A program made the translations under genes and the position numbers. Shown one piece after another: positions 1-9,635 of a stretch of 56,383 nt of DNA. The notes below the pieces were generated by a model, which saw nothing but the letters and a program-made list of their open reading frames with translations, had not been told where the DNA came from and made no database searches. The stretch lies in the NCBI GenBank assembly GCA_003210155.1, contig QCNC01000008.1:1-56383 (forward strand). Direction: 5' to 3'. Every line of letters begins with the position of its first letter. Position 1 is the first letter of the stretch. Source of the DNA: Prochlorococcus sp. AG-424-E18 (GTDB lineage: Bacteria > Cyanobacteriota > Cyanobacteriia > PCC-6307 > Cyanobiaceae).

Positions 1-428
1 TGATCTCATGGATTAGTGATAAACTTGGTTGGACTTTTTTAAGAGTTGAAAGGGAAACAGAATCAACAAAAATAGCGTTTGAAAGAATGAATGGCGAAAT
101 CATTTCTGCATCAATTAATCCCTTATCTTTGGGAAATCCAAGTATTCATTTGGGACAAGTTATTGGATTGAGACTGATTTCAAAAATTAGTGAGGTTCAA
201 AAAAATAACACTTGTGTAATACTTGGCTGCGAATCAGTGGAATGTATGAGACTTGAAGCGGGGGGAATGGCTAATATGGAATTAATAGAACAAGTTGTTC
301 CAAATTCTTTTTCTACATCAGAGTACGATGTTAGTAAATTATTGGGAAGTAGTAGAGGTAATACCAGTCCTCTTTTTGAAAATTCTATTAAAATAGCCCT
401 TCAAATATTTAATGGTTTTAATAACTAA
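1..428 (+). CDS. opcA: OpcA-like glucose-6-phosphate dehydrogenase assembly protein, C-terminal part
   Basis: The reading frame is open from base 3, ahead of the first ATG at 87, so this is the 3' end of a gene cut by the window edge (about 141 codons visible). The tail resembles cyanobacterial OpcA, the allosteric activator of glucose-6-phosphate dehydrogenase in the oxidative pentose phosphate pathway. Its stop lies 3 bases before the cobyrinate diamide synthase start. In marine picocyanobacteria zwf, opcA and this cobalamin gene are commonly adjacent, which supports the call. The assignment rests on family resemblance and context, because the N-terminal part is missing. Confidence 0.75.
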   Translation, partial: ISWISDKLGWTFLRVERETESTKIAFERMNGEIISASINPLSLGNPSIHLGQVIGLRLISKISEVQKNNTCVILGCESVECMRLEAGGMANMELIEQVVPNSFSTSEYDVSKLLGSSRGNTSPLFENSIKIALQIFNGFNN

Positions 429-431
429 TAA

Positions 432-1823
432 ATGCCTTGTGTAATATCTTCTCCCTCAACAGATAGTGGGAAAACTACATTATCGCTTTTGTTATCTTGT
501 TGGGCATTTTCAAAAGGTATAAAGATACAAACCTTCAAGGTTGGCCCAGATTATCTTGATCAACAACAACTTAGTTCAATTGGTCAACCTATTTGTAGGA
601 ATTTAGATATTTTTTTAAGTGGTGAGGAATGGGTTCAAGAAAGTTTTTTTAAACATTCTTTGAAATATGAATACGCATTAATTGAAGGAGCAATGGGTCT
701 ATTTGATGGATTAGGGGCAACAAGCTATTCCAGCACAGCAAATATCTCTAAACTTCTCAATGCTCCAATAATTTTTATTATTAATGCTAGAGGTCAAGTA
801 GCTTCTCTTTTGGCGACTATTAGAGGTTTTAGAGATTTCGATAGTGAGTTGTCAATTGCAGGAATAATATTTAACAATGTTAATTCAGATAGACATAAAA
901 AATTAATCAAAGAAGTTTTTAAAAATGAAGACATAGAAATTCTTGGTTTTTTACCATCTGATTCAAAAATAACTTTAAAAAAAGCTAATTTAGGGTTGAT
1001 ATCTCCAATGGATAATGAAAAAGAAATTGATGTTGAATATTTTGCAAATTTCGCCGAAAGAAATCTTGATGTATTTTCTCTTTTTAAATTCCTGAAATCT
1101 CCTCAAAAGAAAATATTTAATTCTGTCAATTTTAATGATTTTAAAATTGACAAAAGTAAACCTATCGCAATTGCAGAAGATAAAATCTTTCACTTTCAAT
1201 ACCCTGAAACAAAGGAGTTTTTGAGTGAAATAGGCATACCATTGATTTCATGGAGTATTTATGATGATGAAGAAATACCTAATGAGGCTTCTTCTTTAAT
1301 TATTCCTGGGGGATTCCCTGAAAAATATGCTGATCATATAAGTAAATCTACAAAAAGCTTAAATTCGTTAAGGAAATTCCGCAAAAATGGATTTATCTAT
1401 GCTGAGTGCGGAGGGATGATGATTTTAGGAGACTTCATAAAAGACGAAAATGGTAATTATCATAAAATGAGTGGAATCCTGCCTTTTATATCAACAAAAA
1501 GTAAACTATCAGTAGGTTATAGATATATTGAGGGTTTAAAAGATACTCCGATCATTAAACAAAATCAATTAATTAGAGGACATGAATTTCATTATTGGGA
1601 AATTGAAAATAATTTATCTGATCTTGATTTTGGAAAAGCTGAGTATCTGAAGAAACTTTCTTCCCCATGGAAAATTAAATCTTGGAAAACTGAATACAAA
1701 AATGAAGGCTTTTTTGATGAAAAATTACATGCAAGTTGGATTCACTTACATTTTCCAAGTTCTCCAGAAGTCGCAAAAAACTTTATAGATGCCACCCAAA
1801 TTACTTTTTCAAAGCATTCTTAA
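432..1823 (+). CDS. cobB: Cobyrinic acid a,c-diamide synthase (CobB/CbiA)
   Basis: This enzyme amidates the a and c side chains of cobyrinic acid using ATP and glutamine, a step of cobalamin (here probably pseudocobalamin) synthesis. The 463-residue length is normal. Residues 6-16 form the P-loop-like SSPSTDSGKTT of the dethiobiotin-synthetase-like domain. The C-terminal half is a class I glutamine amidotransferase domain, with PGGFPE at about 292-297, a nucleophile Cys326 in YAECGGMM, and catalytic-type His438/His440 in WIHLHF. The ATG at 432 follows the opcA stop by 3 bases, so the two are probably co-transcribed. It is convergent with the next gene and overlaps its stop by 4 bases. Confidence 0.93.
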   Translation: MPCVISSPSTDSGKTTLSLLLSCWAFSKGIKIQTFKVGPDYLDQQQLSSIGQPICRNLDIFLSGEEWVQESFFKHSLKYEYALIEGAMGLFDGLGATSYSSTANISKLLNAPIIFIINARGQVASLLATIRGFRDFDSELSIAGIIFNNVNSDRHKKLIKEVFKNEDIEILGFLPSDSKITLKKANLGLISPMDNEKEIDVEYFANFAERNLDVFSLFKFLKSPQKKIFNSVNFNDFKIDKSKPIAIAEDKIFHFQYPETKEFLSEIGIPLISWSIYDDEEIPNEASSLIIPGGFPEKYADHISKSTKSLNSLRKFRKNGFIYAECGGMMILGDFIKDENGNYHKMSGILPFISTKSKLSVGYRYIEGLKDTPIIKQNQLIRGHEFHYWEIENNLSDLDFGKAEYLKKLSSPWKIKSWKTEYKNEGFFDEKLHASWIHLHFPSSPEVAKNFIDATQITFSKHS

Positions 1824-2299
1824 TTTATTATCAAATCAAATATTTTGAGAGGAGAACCTAAAAAAAATATTCCAGGCAAAGTTATTAATGGTCCTAAAAA
1901 ACTCCCTACCATCACCTCGATTTTTGTATGACCTAGGGTTTCTTTTAATAGTAATTCTGATTGAGGCTCTAGTTTTTTTGATAGTTTATTAATTTCTGCA
2001 GCTTGAATCCCAGCCGATTTTCGAACCCCACTAGCGTCATACATAACTATTAGTGCTACAGCAACTGATAATGCGAATATAGAGCTATCAAATCCTAATT
2101 CATATCCTATACCAGATGTAGCGCCAGTTATTAAGGCTGAATGACTTGAGGGCATACCACCCGTCTCGAACATAATTCCAAATCTTATCTCTCCAGTTGA
2201 AAAGAAATTGAATACAATTTTAAAAAATTGTGCGAGCAAACAAGATAATAGGCTCCAGAAAAGGACTGAATTATCAAAAAAGGAAAAAAACTCAGACAT
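1820..2299 (-). CDS. DUF212 / divergent PAP2-family membrane protein
   Basis: A 159-residue integral membrane protein with about four hydrophobic segments. GGMPSSHSALITG at about residues 47-59 is the signature of the DUF212 family, distantly related to acid phosphatase/vanadium haloperoxidase (PAP2) proteins. The PSSHS stretch matches the phosphate-binding motif of that fold. The substrate is unknown; a phospholipid or isoprenoid-phosphate phosphatase role is an inference only. It lies 12 bases downstream of crtE on the same strand, a neighbourhood that would suit isoprenyl phosphate chemistry and suggests co-transcription. Confidence 0.85.
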   Translation of the reverse strand: MSEFFSFFDNSVLFWSLLSCLLAQFFKIVFNFFSTGEIRFGIMFETGGMPSSHSALITGATSGIGYELGFDSSIFALSVAVALIVMYDASGVRKSAGIQAAEINKLSKKLEPQSELLLKETLGHTKIEVMVGSFLGPLITLPGIFFLGSPLKIFDLIIN

Positions 2300-2311
2300 A
2301 AATAAAAATAA

Positions 2312-3214
2312 TTATCTGTCTCTATTTGTAATAAAGTCGGCTAACGATATTAAATACTTTGCATCTGAACCCCAAGGTTCAATGGCTTTTTTTGCTTTTT
2401 CAACTAAATCAAATGCTCTTTTCTTTGACTCTTCCATTCCAAGTAATTTTGGGTAAGTAGTTTTATCAGCTAAAAGATCTTTGCCGGCAGTTTTACCAAG
2501 CTTTTCACTGCTGGAAGTTAAATCAAGAATATCATCTATTATTTGGAAGGCCAAACCAATACCCTCTGCATATGTTGTTAGAGCTTGTAATAGTTTTTCG
2601 TTAGCTCCTGCGATCATCGCGCCTGTTCTTACGCAGGCCTTTAATAAAGCCCCAGTCTTGTGAAGATGAATATATTCGAGTGTTTCAAGGTCAACTTCTT
2701 TGCCTTCGCATTCCAAATCAACAACTTGTCCACCGACTAGGCCTGGTGCACCAGCAACTAGGGATAATTCGCCAACTACATTTAATAATCTATTTGGATC
2801 GACTCCAGGGCTTCTTAAAGAGACCATTTCAAAGGCCCTTGTTAATAAAGCATCACCTGCAAGAATAGCTATTGCATCTCCATATACTTTATGGTTTGTC
2901 GGTCTACCTCTCCTCAAGTCATCATTATCCATTGCGGGCAGATCATCATGAATCAAGGACATTGTATGGATCATTTCTATCGCTACCGCAGTAGGAACTG
3001 CAAGAGAGGGTTCTCCTCCAGCCAGTGCGCAAGATGCTAAACATAAAATTGGACGTATTCTTTTCCCTCCAGCTAAGAGGGAATATCTCATTGATTCTCT
3101 TAATATTTCTGGATTCTCAGGCCCCAAGGAAAAATCAAGTGCTTCTTCTACAATCTTTTTTGTGTTTTTAAGATATTTTTCAAAATCAGAAATACTATTT
3201 ATAACATCAGTCAT
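2312..3214 (-). CDS. crtE: Geranylgeranyl diphosphate synthase (polyprenyl synthetase)
   Basis: This enzyme condenses isopentenyl diphosphate with allylic diphosphates to C20 geranylgeranyl diphosphate, the precursor of carotenoids, phytyl chains and quinones. Both aspartate-rich motifs are present: the first is the [11 protein letters not shown] stretch at about residues 89-99 and the second is IIDDILD at about 225-231. The GGKRIRP motif at 49-55 and the KTGAL motif near 186 are also typical. The 300-residue length is standard for CrtE/IspA-type enzymes. The spacing before the second motif does not by itself separate C15 from C20 specificity; C20 is inferred from the organism. FolD lies 36 bases upstream on the same strand. 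Confidence 0.92.
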   Translation of the reverse strand: MTDVINSISDFEKYLKNTKKIVEEALDFSLGPENPEILRESMRYSLLAGGKRIRPILCLASCALAGGEPSLAVPTAVAIEMIHTMSLIHDDLPAMDNDDLRRGRPTNHKVYGDAIAILAGDALLTRAFEMVSLRSPGVDPNRLLNVVGELSLVAGAPGLVGGQVVDLECEGKEVDLETLEYIHLHKTGALLKACVRTGAMIAGANEKLLQALTTYAEGIGLAFQIIDDILDLTSSSEKLGKTAGKDLLADKTTYPKLLGMEESKKRAFDLVEKAKKAIEPWGSDAKYLISLADFITNRDR

Positions 3215-3250
3215 TTTATACCTTTAGTAAAAAAAAATTCATCTTTGGGT

Positions 3251-4147
3251 CTATGGCAAAAGGTCATTAAGAGCTGATGATAAACTAAATTGTTTTTGCC
3301 AGCTAAAAATAGTATTTACAAGTAACATCGTTACTGTCATTGGTCCAACACCTCCAGGTACAGGTGTGTAAGCAAATACTTTAGAAATGACATCTTCTAA
3401 TAATACATCGCCACATAATCTGGTTTGATTTTTATCGGAACTTTTTAATCTATGTATTCCAACATCAATAATTACTGCTCCTTCTTTCACAAAACTCGAA
3501 TCTACAAGATTGGGTTTTCCTGCAGCCGCAATTAGAATGTCTGCTTCTCTACAAACTTTATTCAAATTTGAGGTTTTAGAGTGAGTAATTGTTACCGTGC
3601 CATTTAGATTCAGCAACATAAGCGATAGGGGTTTCCCAACAAGCAAACTTCTTCCTATGACTACAATTTTCTTACCTTCTATTGTAATATTTTGGGATCT
3701 TAATAAATTAATAATTCCAGCTGGTGTGCATGATCTCATCGCAGGCTCATTTTTTACTAGTTTGCCGATGTTTATCTCATTTAGTCCATCTACATCTTTG
3801 CTTGGATTAATATGGCTGATCAGTTTTTGCTCGTCAAACTTCTTTGGGATGGGAAGTTGTAGTAACATTCCATCAATATCTTTATCAGAATTAAGTTTGA
3901 TTATTAATTGTTCAACTTCTTTTTGCTCTACGCTATCTTTTAGATGAAAGATAAAGCTCTTTATTCCAATCCTTGAACATGCTTTTTCCTTGTTTTTAAC
4001 GTAAACACCACTGGCGGGGTCTTCACCTACTCTTATTACAGCTAAACCGGGAGCTCTTTTAGCAATTTTTTTATTACTAGAGATATAGTCAGTTAATCTT
4101 TCTTCAATTTCAAGAGATAATCTTTTACCGTCTAATTTTAATGACAT
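3251..4147 (-). CDS. folD: Bifunctional methylenetetrahydrofolate dehydrogenase / methenyl-THF cyclohydrolase
   Basis: FolD interconverts 5,10-methylene-, 5,10-methenyl- and 10-formyl-THF in the cytoplasm, supplying one-carbon units for purines and formyl-Met. Diagnostic features are [14 protein letters not shown] near residues 49-62 with the catalytic Lys, QLPIP near residue 97, a Rossmann segment [18 protein letters not shown], and the terminal [15 protein letters not shown] signature. The length of 298 residues is normal. It sits head-to-tail with crtE and the DUF212 gene, so a three-gene minus-strand transcript is likely. The divergent upstream neighbour is the HD-domain membrane protein, with 74 bases between the starts. 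Confidence 0.95.
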   Translation of the reverse strand: MSLKLDGKRLSLEIEERLTDYISSNKKIAKRAPGLAVIRVGEDPASGVYVKNKEKACSRIGIKSFIFHLKDSVEQKEVEQLIIKLNSDKDIDGMLLQLPIPKKFDEQKLISHINPSKDVDGLNEINIGKLVKNEPAMRSCTPAGIINLLRSQNITIEGKKIVVIGRSLLVGKPLSLMLLNLNGTVTITHSKTSNLNKVCREADILIAAAGKPNLVDSSFVKEGAVIIDVGIHRLKSSDKNQTRLCGDVLLEDVISKVFAYTPVPGGVGPMTVTMLLVNTIFSWQKQFSLSSALNDLLP

Positions 4148-4221
4148 TTAGAAAAACATCTCCTTTTTACACCTAGCATGCCTATAATTCTAAATTATTC
4201 AAATAGATTTATCTATATTCT

Positions 4222-5694
4222 GTGCAAAACATCATAACTACCTTAAAGAAACTTTTTTATCTGTGGAGGCGAAGTCAAGTCCCAGAAAAAAAACCAATTA
4301 AAATTTCAAGAATAGATAATCTTATAATTTTTTTAGTATGCATTTTAATTTCAATAATTTCTTCTTATAAAATACTTCTTATCTCGCCTTTAAATATCTC
4401 AGATATTTTTTCTTGGTTTTTGACCTTTTCTGAAATACTTATTAGTTCCGGAGTTTTGATATTAGTTTCAAAAAAAGAGAATCCCACAATTTCTTCAAGA
4501 CAGATCTTCTTGATAATTACTCTTCTTTTAGCAGTACAAGTTACGAAATTAGCCTTAGCTTCAAACATAAGTCCATTATCTATGATAATTCCACCGGCAT
4601 TAATAATATCTCAAGGAATGGGAAGCATAACAGCTTTATCTTGGGTATCAATAGCGAGTCTTATTTGGCCTGACCCAGATATTGTTGTCAATAATAATTT
4701 ATTTTTTATTTTATTAGTTTTTGCTTCAATAGTATCTTTACTTGGAGGAAGAATAAGAAGTAGAGCTCAGTTACTTCAACTATCAATTTTTGTCCCAATA
4801 GGATCGTTCCTGAGTCAATGGATATTAATAGGTGAAGATAAAATATCTCTTATTAATAAACAAGATTTTGTATTAGCTAATGGGAATATATTTTCTGATT
4901 CCTTGCTTTTGGCAATAGCTATGCTTTTTACAATTTTATTTATTCCCATTTTTGAATCGATATTCGGATTATTAACTAAAGCAAGATTGCTCGAATTAGC
5001 TGATAAGGAGAAACCTCTAATTAGAAGATTGTCTCTGGAAGCTCCAGGTACTTTTGAACATACCTTACTTATATGTGGTTTAGCAGAGGAAGCAACAAGA
5101 ATGATTGGTGGTGATATTGATCTTATTAAAACTGGAGCGTTATATCATGATGTTGGCAAATTACATGCACCTAATTGGTTTATTGAAAATCAGGATGGTT
5201 CCAAAAATCCGCATGACGAATTAGATGATCCGATTAAAAGTGCAGAAGTACTACAGGCTCACGTTGATGAAGGATTGAAATTCGCAAGAAAAAATAGACT
5301 ACCTAAGCTGATAGCTAATTTTATTCCTGAACATCAAGGTACTCTTAAAATGGGATATTTTTTTCAAAAAGCTAAAGAAAAAAATCTCGACATTAATGAA
5401 TTTTATTTTAGATACAAAGGCCCTATTCCTCAGTCCAAAGAAACAGCTATTCTAATGCTTGCCGATGGATGTGAAGCAGCACTGAGAGCTATGGATATTA
5501 ATGCATCTGATAAAGAAGCTTTGAAAACAATTTCTAATATTATCTCCTCGCGTAAAAAAGATGGTCAATTAGATGATAGTAATTTATCGAAAGGAGAAAT
5601 TTTTCTAATAAAAAGGGCATTCTTGAATGTGTGGAAAAGAATTAGACACAGAAGAATTCAGTATCCAACTAGCAAGAATAATACTTTTTCTTGA
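4222..5694 (+). CDS. Multi-pass membrane protein with HD phosphohydrolase domain (7TM-HD type)
   Basis: The gene starts with GTG. The first roughly 250 residues carry a series of hydrophobic helices. The C-terminal half is a cytoplasmic HD domain with a FEHTLL segment near residue 277, YHDVGKL near 307-313 and an EHQG motif further on. This is the architecture of the 7TM-HD (YqfF/PgpH) family, in which studied members hydrolyse cyclic di-AMP. The large extracytoplasmic domain of PgpH proteins is absent or much reduced here, so the substrate is uncertain. It ends 9 bases before a convergent membrane-protein gene. Confidence 0.82.
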   Translation: MQNIITTLKKLFYLWRRSQVPEKKPIKISRIDNLIIFLVCILISIISSYKILLISPLNISDIFSWFLTFSEILISSGVLILVSKKENPTISSRQIFLIITLLLAVQVTKLALASNISPLSMIIPPALIISQGMGSITALSWVSIASLIWPDPDIVVNNNLFFILLVFASIVSLLGGRIRSRAQLLQLSIFVPIGSFLSQWILIGEDKISLINKQDFVLANGNIFSDSLLLAIAMLFTILFIPIFESIFGLLTKARLLELADKEKPLIRRLSLEAPGTFEHTLLICGLAEEATRMIGGDIDLIKTGALYHDVGKLHAPNWFIENQDGSKNPHDELDDPIKSAEVLQAHVDEGLKFARKNRLPKLIANFIPEHQGTLKMGYFFQKAKEKNLDINEFYFRYKGPIPQSKETAILMLADGCEAALRAMDINASDKEALKTISNIISSRKKDGQLDDSNLSKGEIFLIKRAFLNVWKRIRHRRIQYPTSKNNTFS

Positions 5695-5703
5695 TTTTTA
5701 ATT

Positions 5704-6096
5704 TTATAACCTTATACTTCTTCGGTGTTTCGGATTACACCAATAAAGTAGAGCTAGCGTACTTAATAATGTTGTTATAAGAGTAAACCCACCAACTCCA
5801 TAAATGTCTTGAAGAGTTATGAGCCTTACGACTGAATAAGGACCCATACCAGAAATTACCATTGATAAAGATACCAGAGTTAAAGTTACTCCCCATTTTC
5901 TCTCTGCTAAAAGAGCTGCTGAAGAAACTATTCCAACAATTGCAGCAGGCCATCCAAGACTTATCGCAAGTGTTATATTCGCAACTTTTAGTGGAGGTCC
6001 ATAACTTATTATTAATGCGATTATTGGAAGTGCAATTATGTTCCCGATTAAGCCAACCCACGAAAGTGTCCAATATCCAAATACTCTTTCTCTCAT
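5704..6096 (-). CDS. Hypothetical membrane protein, about four TM helices
   Basis: A 130-residue, strongly hydrophobic protein with about four membrane-spanning stretches (near residues 8-30, 38-62, 70-88 and 98-116) and a basic C-terminus (KHRRSIRL). I recognise no family and see no enzymatic motif. It is convergent with the HD-domain gene and separated from leuA by 83 bases. Normal codon use and length suggest a real gene, probably conserved among marine cyanobacteria. Confidence 0.75.
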   Translation of the reverse strand: MRERVFGYWTLSWVGLIGNIIALPIIALIISYGPPLKVANITLAISLGWPAAIVGIVSSAALLAERKWGVTLTLVSLSMVISGMGPYSVVRLITLQDIYGVGGFTLITTLLSTLALLYWCNPKHRRSIRL

Positions 6097-6179
6097 TATT
6101 TACTGCTTTAACTGTTAATTTAATCTACAATATTAAGAGACTATTATTAAATGCTACTTAATAATCCTAAGAAAATAAT

Positions 6180-7820
6180 TTATTTTGCAGGATTAGGTAG
6201 AAATTGATTATCAGAATTCTCTAAATTATCAAATTGTGGATGAATTGAATTTTTTTTCTCAGAAAATACAAGTCTATTTAAAGCATTAACGTAAGCATTA
6301 GCTGCAGCAACTACAACGTCTGTATCAGCAGAATGACCTGAATATATTTTATTATTCCTTCTTATTCTTATTGTTACTTCGCCCAAAGCATCAATTCCTT
6401 CTGTTACCGACTTAACAGAAAATTCAATCAATTCATTAGGAACTTTAGCTAATTTATTTAAAGCCTCGCATACAGCATCAACAGGTCCAGTCCCGATTGA
6501 TACAGCAGTGTCTTCACTGTTATCTTCAGTGTTTAAAAGCGAAATGGTGGCAGTAGGTTTAGAGGCGTTGCCACAACTTACTTGTACGAGACTTAATTGA
6601 AATTTAGCTTCTGGGAGCTGAACTTGTTCACTAACAATTGCTTCTAAGTCTCTATCAGTAATTTCTCTTTTCCTGTCAGCTAAATCCTTAAAACGAGCAA
6701 AAGCATCATTTAAATCTTCTCTGCTCAAGTCATATCCCATCTCTTCTAATCTCGCTCTTACCGCACTTCTTCCACTAAGTTTCCCTAAAGATATTTTGTT
6801 GTCACTCAAACCAACAGTTTTTGCATCGATAATTTCGTAAGTTAGTCTATTTTTTAAAACACCATCCTGATGAATGCCTGACTCATGTGCAAAAGCGTTG
6901 GCTCCCACAATCGCTTTATTAGGTTGTACAGTCATTCCTGTTAAGTTAGAAACAAGTCTAGAGGTTTTTGTTATTTCTTCTGTTCTTATAGCCGTAAGAG
7001 GAGTTGGGGAATCTGGATTTCTTTTGAAAAAACTATTAAAAAAGCTTTTCCTAACATGAAGTGCCATTACTAATTCTTCTAGAGAGGCATTCCCGGCTCT
7101 TTCACCAATTCCATTAATAGTACATTCTAGTTGTCTTGCTCCATTTTTTACTGCCTCAAGAAAATTGGCTACTGCTAGACCTAAATCATTATGACCATGA
7201 ACCGAGATTACTGCCTCATCAATATTTGGAACATTTTTATTTATATCGAAAATTAGTTTGCCAAATTCACTAGGAGTTGTAAATCCAACAGTATCAGGGA
7301 TATTTATTGTTGTCGCTCCTGCAGAAATTGCTAGTTGAATAACTTCGTATAAAAATTCAGGATCACTCCTTGAGGCATCTTCACAAGAAAACTCAATATC
7401 ATCTACTAAGGATTTTGCATAATTGACCATTTCTGGAACTATTTGAAGAACATCTTTTCTAGATTTTTTAAGTTTATGTTTAAGATGAATATCACTTGTA
7501 GCAATAAAAGTATGTATTCTTTTCTTGGGAGCTGGACTTACCGCTTCGTAACAAGCTTTTATATCTCCCTTAGACGCTCTAGCTAAACCACATATTATAG
7601 GACCATTTTCTTTTCCTACAGCATTGGCAATTTTATTAACAGCTTTAAAATCTCCTGGACTTGCAAAAGGGAATCCAGCTTCAATAACATCTACTCCTAA
7701 TCTTGCTAATTGATGGGCGATAGCAAGTTTTTCTTCGAGATTTAAACTGGCACCAGGAGATTGCTCTCCATCTCGAAGAGTTGTATCAAATATCAAAATT
7801 CTTCCAGGATCTTTTGACAT
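6180..7820 (-). CDS. leuA: 2-isopropylmalate synthase
   Basis: LeuA condenses acetyl-CoA with 2-oxoisovalerate, the committed step of leucine synthesis. The N-terminal TIM-barrel has [15 protein letters not shown] at about residues 12-26, SVHGHNDLG with the metal-binding His-x-His, and the [13 protein letters not shown] segment. The C-terminal 140 residues form the LeuA regulatory domain that mediates leucine feedback. The length (546) fits the long bacterial form. The ATG at 7820 is divergent from the GH57 gene across 226 AT-rich bases that must hold both promoters; I saw no clear attenuator or T-box there. Confidence 0.96.
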   Translation of the reverse strand: MSKDPGRILIFDTTLRDGEQSPGASLNLEEKLAIAHQLARLGVDVIEAGFPFASPGDFKAVNKIANAVGKENGPIICGLARASKGDIKACYEAVSPAPKKRIHTFIATSDIHLKHKLKKSRKDVLQIVPEMVNYAKSLVDDIEFSCEDASRSDPEFLYEVIQLAISAGATTINIPDTVGFTTPSEFGKLIFDINKNVPNIDEAVISVHGHNDLGLAVANFLEAVKNGARQLECTINGIGERAGNASLEELVMALHVRKSFFNSFFKRNPDSPTPLTAIRTEEITKTSRLVSNLTGMTVQPNKAIVGANAFAHESGIHQDGVLKNRLTYEIIDAKTVGLSDNKISLGKLSGRSAVRARLEEMGYDLSREDLNDAFARFKDLADRKREITDRDLEAIVSEQVQLPEAKFQLSLVQVSCGNASKPTATISLLNTEDNSEDTAVSIGTGPVDAVCEALNKLAKVPNELIEFSVKSVTEGIDALGEVTIRIRRNNKIYSGHSADTDVVVAAANAYVNALNRLVFSEKKNSIHPQFDNLENSDNQFLPNPAK

Positions 7821-8046
7821 CAGAAAGAATAAACTAAACTTATATTAAGCTAATTAAAAAAAATTGACTAGATATAGTTCAATAATAATTTGCTGAAACT
7901 TTATAACTTAAATAAAATTGGTTAAAATTCTGAAAAAAAAAATAAAATACTAAAATTTTTAAAGTATTCTTTTATGATCAAAGCTTCCTTTTTTAAAAGG
8001 TTAATTTTGGTTTTTTATAGAATTTCAGGCATAAATTATAAAAAGT
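7821..8046. promoter_or_regulatory. Divergent leuA / GH57 intergenic promoter region
   Basis: A 226-base, very AT-rich spacer between two divergent genes, so both promoters must lie here. I could not single out one convincing promoter or operator. Only A/T tracts and a weak AT hairpin around 7986-8000 stand out. Confidence 0.4.
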
Positions 8047-9630
8047 ATGAATGGGCGATACCCCAAAAAAAATGTTTTAGGTCAGTTAGCGATAGTTTTA
8101 CATGCTCATCTACCTTATGTCAGGAAAAATGAAAAAAACTCTTTAGAAGAGGATTGGTTATTTCAGGCGATTCTGGAATGTTATATACCACTACTTCAAT
8201 CAATAGAATCTTCCAAAAATGAAAACCCTGAAAATACAAAACTTACTATTAGTTTGTCTCCAACATTATTATCACTTCTAAATAATAAAAAAATTCAAGA
8301 GACTTTCCCAAGCTGGATTAAAACAAGGAACGATTTCCTAAACGAACTGCCACTAGAAGAAAAAAATGCATCTGCTTTTTTATTAAATAACCTTAATGAT
8401 AAATACTCATACTGGCAAAATTGTTCTGGAAATTTAATTGAGAAGTTTAGGGTTTTAAATAACTCTGGAAATTTGGATATTCTTACTTGTGCTGCTACTC
8501 ATGGATATCTGCCAATTTTAAGGGAGAACCCTGAAACTGTAAAAGGACAAATCAATACAGCCATTAGGAGCCATGAAAATATTTTTAAAACAAAGCCCTT
8601 AGGTATTTGGTTACCTGAATGCGCTTACTATGAGGGTTTAGATGAACTACTATTTAATTCTGGAATTAGATATACAATCCTTGACGGACACGGAATTTTA
8701 AACTCCACACCAAGGCCTAGATACGGAGTGTACGCTCCAATATGCTCTAAAAAAGGAGTTGCCTTCTTTGGAAGAGATAGTGAGTCAACTCTACCCGTTT
8801 GGTCTGCTAAGGATGGTTTCCCGGGAGACAAGGTTTATAGGGAATTTCACAAAGATTTAGGATGGGAATTACCTGTCTCCATCCTCCAAAAAAAAGGTAT
8901 CTCAACTAAAAGACCTTTGGGTTTGAAGTTTCATAAGATTACAGATGAAAACATTTCTTTAGGGGAAAAAGAGTTTTACGTTGAAAATGAAGCCAAAAAT
9001 AAGGCGGCAGAACATGCTGATGCCTATCTTCAAGCGAGATCCAAACAATTAGAAAAATTGACTTTATCCTCTTCCTTTAAGCCTTTATTGGTAGCTCCAT
9101 TTGATGCAGAGTTATTTGGTCATTGGTGGTATGAGGGGCCTTTTTTTATTGAAAATATACTAAAAAACTCTAGTAAATATTCAATTAAGCTTACAAATTT
9201 AAAAGAATTCTTAATGCAAAAACCAAATCTTCAGATTTGTGATCCATCGCCATCAAGCTGGGGGCAAGGTGGTTACCATAATTACTGGATTAATGATGCA
9301 AATGCATGGATCGTTCCAGAAATCACAAAGGCAGGCTCAACATTTGTAGATTTGTGCTTGGAAAATTTTAATAATGATTTATCTAAAAGACTCTTCAATC
9401 AAGCTGCGAGAGAACTACTTCTTTCTGAGTCTTCAGATTGGAGTTTTATTCTAAGAGCTGGAACCACAACTGAGCTCGCAAAAGAGAGAATAGAAAGGCA
9501 CTTATTCAGGTTCTGGAAATTGGTTGAAATGATTAGAAATCATTCCATTATTAATTTAAAATTTCTTGAAGATATTGAGGAAGAGGATAAAGTCTTCCCA
9601 AATATTAATATTGATGATTGGCGAAAATAA
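8047..9630 (+). CDS. GH57-family glycoside hydrolase (1,4-alpha-glucan branching-type)
   Basis: The N-terminus LAIVLHAHLPYVR at about residues 14-26 is the first conserved motif of glycoside hydrolase family 57. GIWLPECAYYEG near residue 187 carries the candidate nucleophile Glu, and PFDAELFGHWWYEGP near 355 carries the candidate acid/base Asp. The 527-residue length and the tryptophan-rich motif near SSWGQGGYHNYW match the DUF1957/branching-enzyme subgroup. The probable role is in alpha-glucan (glycogen) structure. Transferase and hydrolase activity cannot be told apart from sequence. It is convergent with crtL, 5 bases apart. Confidence 0.85.
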   Translation: MNGRYPKKNVLGQLAIVLHAHLPYVRKNEKNSLEEDWLFQAILECYIPLLQSIESSKNENPENTKLTISLSPTLLSLLNNKKIQETFPSWIKTRNDFLNELPLEEKNASAFLLNNLNDKYSYWQNCSGNLIEKFRVLNNSGNLDILTCAATHGYLPILRENPETVKGQINTAIRSHENIFKTKPLGIWLPECAYYEGLDELLFNSGIRYTILDGHGILNSTPRPRYGVYAPICSKKGVAFFGRDSESTLPVWSAKDGFPGDKVYREFHKDLGWELPVSILQKKGISTKRPLGLKFHKITDENISLGEKEFYVENEAKNKAAEHADAYLQARSKQLEKLTLSSSFKPLLVAPFDAELFGHWWYEGPFFIENILKNSSKYSIKLTNLKEFLMQKPNLQICDPSPSSWGQGGYHNYWINDANAWIVPEITKAGSTFVDLCLENFNNDLSKRLFNQAARELLLSESSDWSFILRAGTTTELAKERIERHLFRFWKLVEMIRNHSIINLKFLEDIEEEDKVFPNINIDDWRK

Positions 9631-9635
9631 AAATA

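Noticed and set aside
2680..2951. Two plus-strand ORFs inside crtE
   Set aside because: Shadow frames of a clear coding gene.
3597..3947. Plus-strand 116-codon ORF inside folD
   Set aside because: Antisense shadow of a well-supported gene, with no family resemblance.
5735..6073. 112-codon minus-strand ORF overlapping the 130-residue membrane protein in another frame
   Set aside because: Composition rich in Asn, Ser and Trp is typical of a shifted frame; the other frame has coherent membrane helices.
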